A stretch of 15,432 bases of DNA from JBBDWJ01 sp040902925 (GTDB lineage: Bacteria > Acidobacteriota > Terriglobia > Bryobacterales > UBA6623), in assembly GCA_040902925.1 (NCBI GenBank), contig JBBDWJ010000271.1, positions 1 through 15,432 of the forward strand, read 5' to 3'. The notes under the pieces are model-generated. The model was given only the letters and a program-made list of their open reading frames with translations, had not been told where the DNA came from and ran no database searches. Positions 13,548 through 15,432 of this stretch are shown piece by piece. The first letter of the stretch is position 1, and each line of letters begins with the position of its first letter. Both the position numbers and the translations under genes were made by a program.

Positions 13548-14324
13548 TCAAACGAACCAAAGCAGCCAAAGGTAAGCGGTAGGGGCGGCAAACAAAAAAT
13601 TATCCATGCGGTCGAGCATTCCGCCGTGCCCCGGCAACAGCGTGCCGCTGTCTTTCATCCGCGCCGAACGCTTCAGCGCAGACTCAGCCAGATCGCCGAC
13701 TTGCCCGGCGGCATTCACCGTCAGCGACATTCCGATAGCCACCAAAACCCCAACGCCCGTGGGCTCGAAGTAGTGCAGATAAGCAACGCCGACGGCCACC
13801 GCAAAAACGGCGGAAGCAATGGCGCCTTCCCAGGTTTTGCCGGGGCTGATCGAGGGAGCTAGCTTGTGGCGTCCGATCGCGCGGCCGACATAATAGGCGG
13901 CGCTGTCGCCGACCCATGCCAGCAGAAGCACGAAGAACAGCCAATGCGGGCCTACCGAGTGCAGCATACCCGCCAGCGCGAAGGGCCCGCAAACATAAAC
14001 CAGCCCGAACAGCGTCGCCGCCGCCGTGCTGAACAACGTCTCCAGCGGACGCGCCGGCTGCAGCCCTAGCACGAGCAGCAGCATGCATAGGATCACAAAA
14101 AAACCGGGCTGCGGCAGATAAGGAGCCACCACCAGGACCGCGCCTGCGCCGTAGCCGAATATCTCAAACGGTTTGACGCCGCGAAAGCGGCTGAGCAGGA
14201 AAAACTCGCGCAGGCACAGTAGCGACACCAGCGCCAGCACTGCCCGCACCGCCGCGTCCGGCGCGTAAAAAACGAGCAGATAGACAACGGGTATGAGGAG
14301 AACGGCGGTGAGGACCCGCGTCAT
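13548..14324 (-). CDS. cdsA: Phosphatidate cytidylyltransferase
   Basis: This 258-residue integral membrane enzyme converts phosphatidic acid and CTP to CDP-diacylglycerol, the branch point of phospholipid synthesis. About seven to eight hydrophobic segments cover the chain. The CDS signature is complete near the C-terminus: SALKRSARMKDSGTLLPGHG followed by GMLDRMD (215-241), including the conserved K-D, H-G-G and D-R-x-D residues. AWVGDSAAYYVGRAIGRHKL and SPGKTWEG (136-167) are the other conserved stretch. Length is normal. The ATG overlaps the uppS stop by 4 bases (ATGA), indicating translational coupling. The common next genes in this cluster elsewhere (dxr, rseP) do not follow here; the next gene is the unrelated flotillin operon after 385 bases. 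Confidence 0.95.
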   Translation of the reverse strand: MTRVLTAVLLIPVVYLLVFYAPDAAVRAVLALVSLLCLREFFLLSRFRGVKPFEIFGYGAGAVLVVAPYLPQPGFFVILCMLLLVLGLQPARPLETLFSTAAATLFGLVYVCGPFALAGMLHSVGPHWLFFVLLLAWVGDSAAYYVGRAIGRHKLAPSISPGKTWEGAIASAVFAVAVGVAYLHYFEPTGVGVLVAIGMSLTVNAAGQVGDLAESALKRSARMKDSGTLLPGHGGMLDRMDNFLFAAPTAYLWLLWFV

Positions 14325-15199
14325 TCGCTGTACTTATTCAGGGAAGAAGACGAGCTTTCCGCCGCGCCGTCATCGTTGCCCGGAAGCCCCAGGCGGGCGC
14401 CAACCAGGGCGGGCTCCGATTCGGCCGCCGCATGCCCCAGCCCGCCGTAGCGACGTTCGCGGCGTTGAAAATCAAGAATCGCTTCCAGCAGGTCGCTGGG
14501 TTTGAACTCCGGCCAGAATTTGTCGGTGACCCAGATTTCCGAGTAGGCGATCTGCCACAGCAAAAAGTTGCTTACCCGCAGTTCCCCGGAAGTTCGGATC
14601 AGCAGATCCGGATCGGGCAGGTCGGCGGTATAGAGGTGCTCATTGATGATGCGCTCGTCCACGCGGAAATCGGCGCCCGACTGTCGCGCTCTGGCGAGAA
14701 TTTCATTGACGGCGTCAACCAGCTCGCTGCGCCCGCCGTAATTGAGCGCGACATTGAGCCGCAGGCCGGTGGAGGCGGCGGTCTCGACGATCGCAAAGTC
14801 GAGGTCGTCCTGCACTTCCTGAGGAAGCTCATGGATCCGGCCGATCACCTGGAACCGGACGTTGTTTTTCTTGAGGTCGGGAAGCTCCTGCCGCAGGTAA
14901 TGGCGCAGCAGCGTCCACAGGGTTTCGATCTCAGCCCGGGGCCGCTTCCAGTTCTCGACCGAAAAGGCGTACAGGGTCAAGGCATTGATGCCCAGCCGGC
15001 AGCAGGCCTCAATCGTCTCGCGGACTGGTCCCACGCCAGCCCGGTGGCCCGCCACCCGAGGTAGATGCCTGCGCTTGGCCCAGCGGCCATTGCCGTCCAT
15101 GATGATCGCAACATGATACGGCAGCCGGGATGCATCGATCCGAGAGGCTAGCTCCGCTTCGCGGCTGCCCGGCTTCGCCCATTCCAGGAAATCCTTCAT
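14321..15199 (-). CDS. uppS: Isoprenyl transferase / undecaprenyl diphosphate synthase
   Basis: This 292-residue cytosolic cis-prenyltransferase condenses farnesyl diphosphate with isopentenyl diphosphates to make the C55 carrier lipid for wall synthesis. All motifs are present: HVAIIMDGNGRWAKRR with catalytic D35, GHRAG (51-55), YAFSVENWKRP (77-87), LNVALNYGGRSE (148-159), DLLIRTSGELRVSNFLLWQ (198-216) and FQRRERRYGG near 244-253. The family usually ends there at about 250 residues. Here about 40 more residues follow, ending in an acidic/Ser-rich tail with five consecutive Ser. The stop overlaps the cdsA start. The start is the ATG giving MKDFLEWAKPGSREAEL; the Shine-Dalgarno is weak (TAGG). 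Confidence 0.96.
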   Translation of the reverse strand: MKDFLEWAKPGSREAELASRIDASRLPYHVAIIMDGNGRWAKRRHLPRVAGHRAGVGPVRETIEACCRLGINALTLYAFSVENWKRPRAEIETLWTLLRHYLRQELPDLKKNNVRFQVIGRIHELPQEVQDDLDFAIVETAASTGLRLNVALNYGGRSELVDAVNEILARARQSGADFRVDERIINEHLYTADLPDPDLLIRTSGELRVSNFLLWQIAYSEIWVTDKFWPEFKPSDLLEAILDFQRRERRYGGLGHAAAESEPALVGARLGLPGNDDGAAESSSSSLNKYSE

Positions 15200-15432
15200 T
15201 TGCCTATAAGTGTCTATCGTACAACGCCTTTTGCCCTGCCGTCCAGACTCGTCTCCCCCTGCTGGCCTGCCGGTTTCGCATCGAAATCAAAGGCCGTCCA
15301 GTTGGACCCGGCAGACGCCCCGGCGCAGTGTCCTTCGCTGGGCGCGTCGGGGAGGGCCGACCCGTCTTTTGCGGCGAGCTAGCAGCCCGTGGTGAAAGTG
15401 CCGTGGGTCGCGCGGCGGACTCCTGCGGCCGC
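15200..15432. other. Region upstream of uppS
   Basis: The 233 bases contain no gene I can support. On the minus strand TACGAT lies about 20 bases before the uppS ATG and TTATAG lies closer, either a possible -10, but no good -35 matches. A minus-strand frame from the window edge ends at TAG near 15379 (…THGTFTTGC), which could be the last codons of an upstream gene but is not recognisable. Confidence 0.35.

Noticed and set aside
15425..15432. Window ends exactly on a NotI site (GCGGCCGC), suggesting a cloned restriction fragment
   Set aside because: The same 8-mer also occurs inside the window (for example near 7992, 8158 and 11062), as expected at this GC content, and no vector sequence is visible, so it is not evidence for a cloning junction.

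Overview
The window is high-GC bacterial DNA with a dense, ordinary chromosomal layout. Several features suggest a soil acidobacterium of the Bryobacterales/Solibacter kind: a secreted cyclase-family protein beginning MKRT, a DUF3303 protein, a short secreted ceramidase-like protein, and a MacB-type exporter with a two-FtsX permease. That assignment is an inference from gene content; there is no rRNA or phylogenetic marker beyond uppS and cdsA. I found no tRNA, rRNA, CRISPR array, insertion sequence or phage gene.

Layout, left to right. (1) 1-431, minus: the first ~140 codons of a cyclase-family (PF04199) secreted enzyme that leaves its family pattern just before the window edge. (2) 524-4849, minus: a compact exporter operon transcribed ATPase, then two-FtsX permease, then HlyD-type adaptor. 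(3) 4850-5192: the gap shared with the oppositely oriented next unit; it carries a 21-bp tandem duplication. (4) 5193-7418, plus: a TIGR04283-type family-2 glycosyltransferase, an adenosine-deaminase-superfamily enzyme 11 bases later, and a separate DUF3303 gene with its own strong ribosome binding site. (5) 7419-7592: a convergent gap with several inverted repeats. (6) 7593-10612, minus: a secreted ceramidase-N-terminal-domain protein followed by a thiamine-diphosphate enzyme of the acetolactate synthase fold. (7) 10786-13162, minus: a membrane-microdomain pair, YqiJ/NfeD-like OB-fold protein followed by a YqiK-like flotillin, with a probable 31-codon ORF between them. (8) 13163-13547: a gap with two overlapping short plus-strand reading frames linked by a canonical A AAA AAC slippery heptamer. 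(9) 13548-15199, minus: uppS and cdsA, overlapping by 4 bases, for undecaprenyl-phosphate and CDP-diacylglycerol synthesis. (10) 15200-15432: the uppS upstream region.

How the genes work together. UppS and CdsA make lipid precursors for the wall and membrane. The YqiJ-flotillin pair probably organises membrane microdomains. The three-gene exporter would move an unknown substrate across the inner membrane into the periplasm or onward through an unlinked TolC-like channel. The glycosyltransferase and deaminase-like gene are probably co-transcribed. In several lineages TIGR04283 transferases sit in arsenosugar loci, but no arsM or arsS is visible here.

No unmistakable new system is present. The observations most worth checking are: the slippery-site small ORFs at 13229-13452; the micro-ORF inside the flotillin operon; the deaminase whose residue equivalent to the ribose-5'-OH-binding Asp is Arg and which is paired with the glycosyltransferase; and the ceramidase-like protein that appears to lack the catalytic serine.
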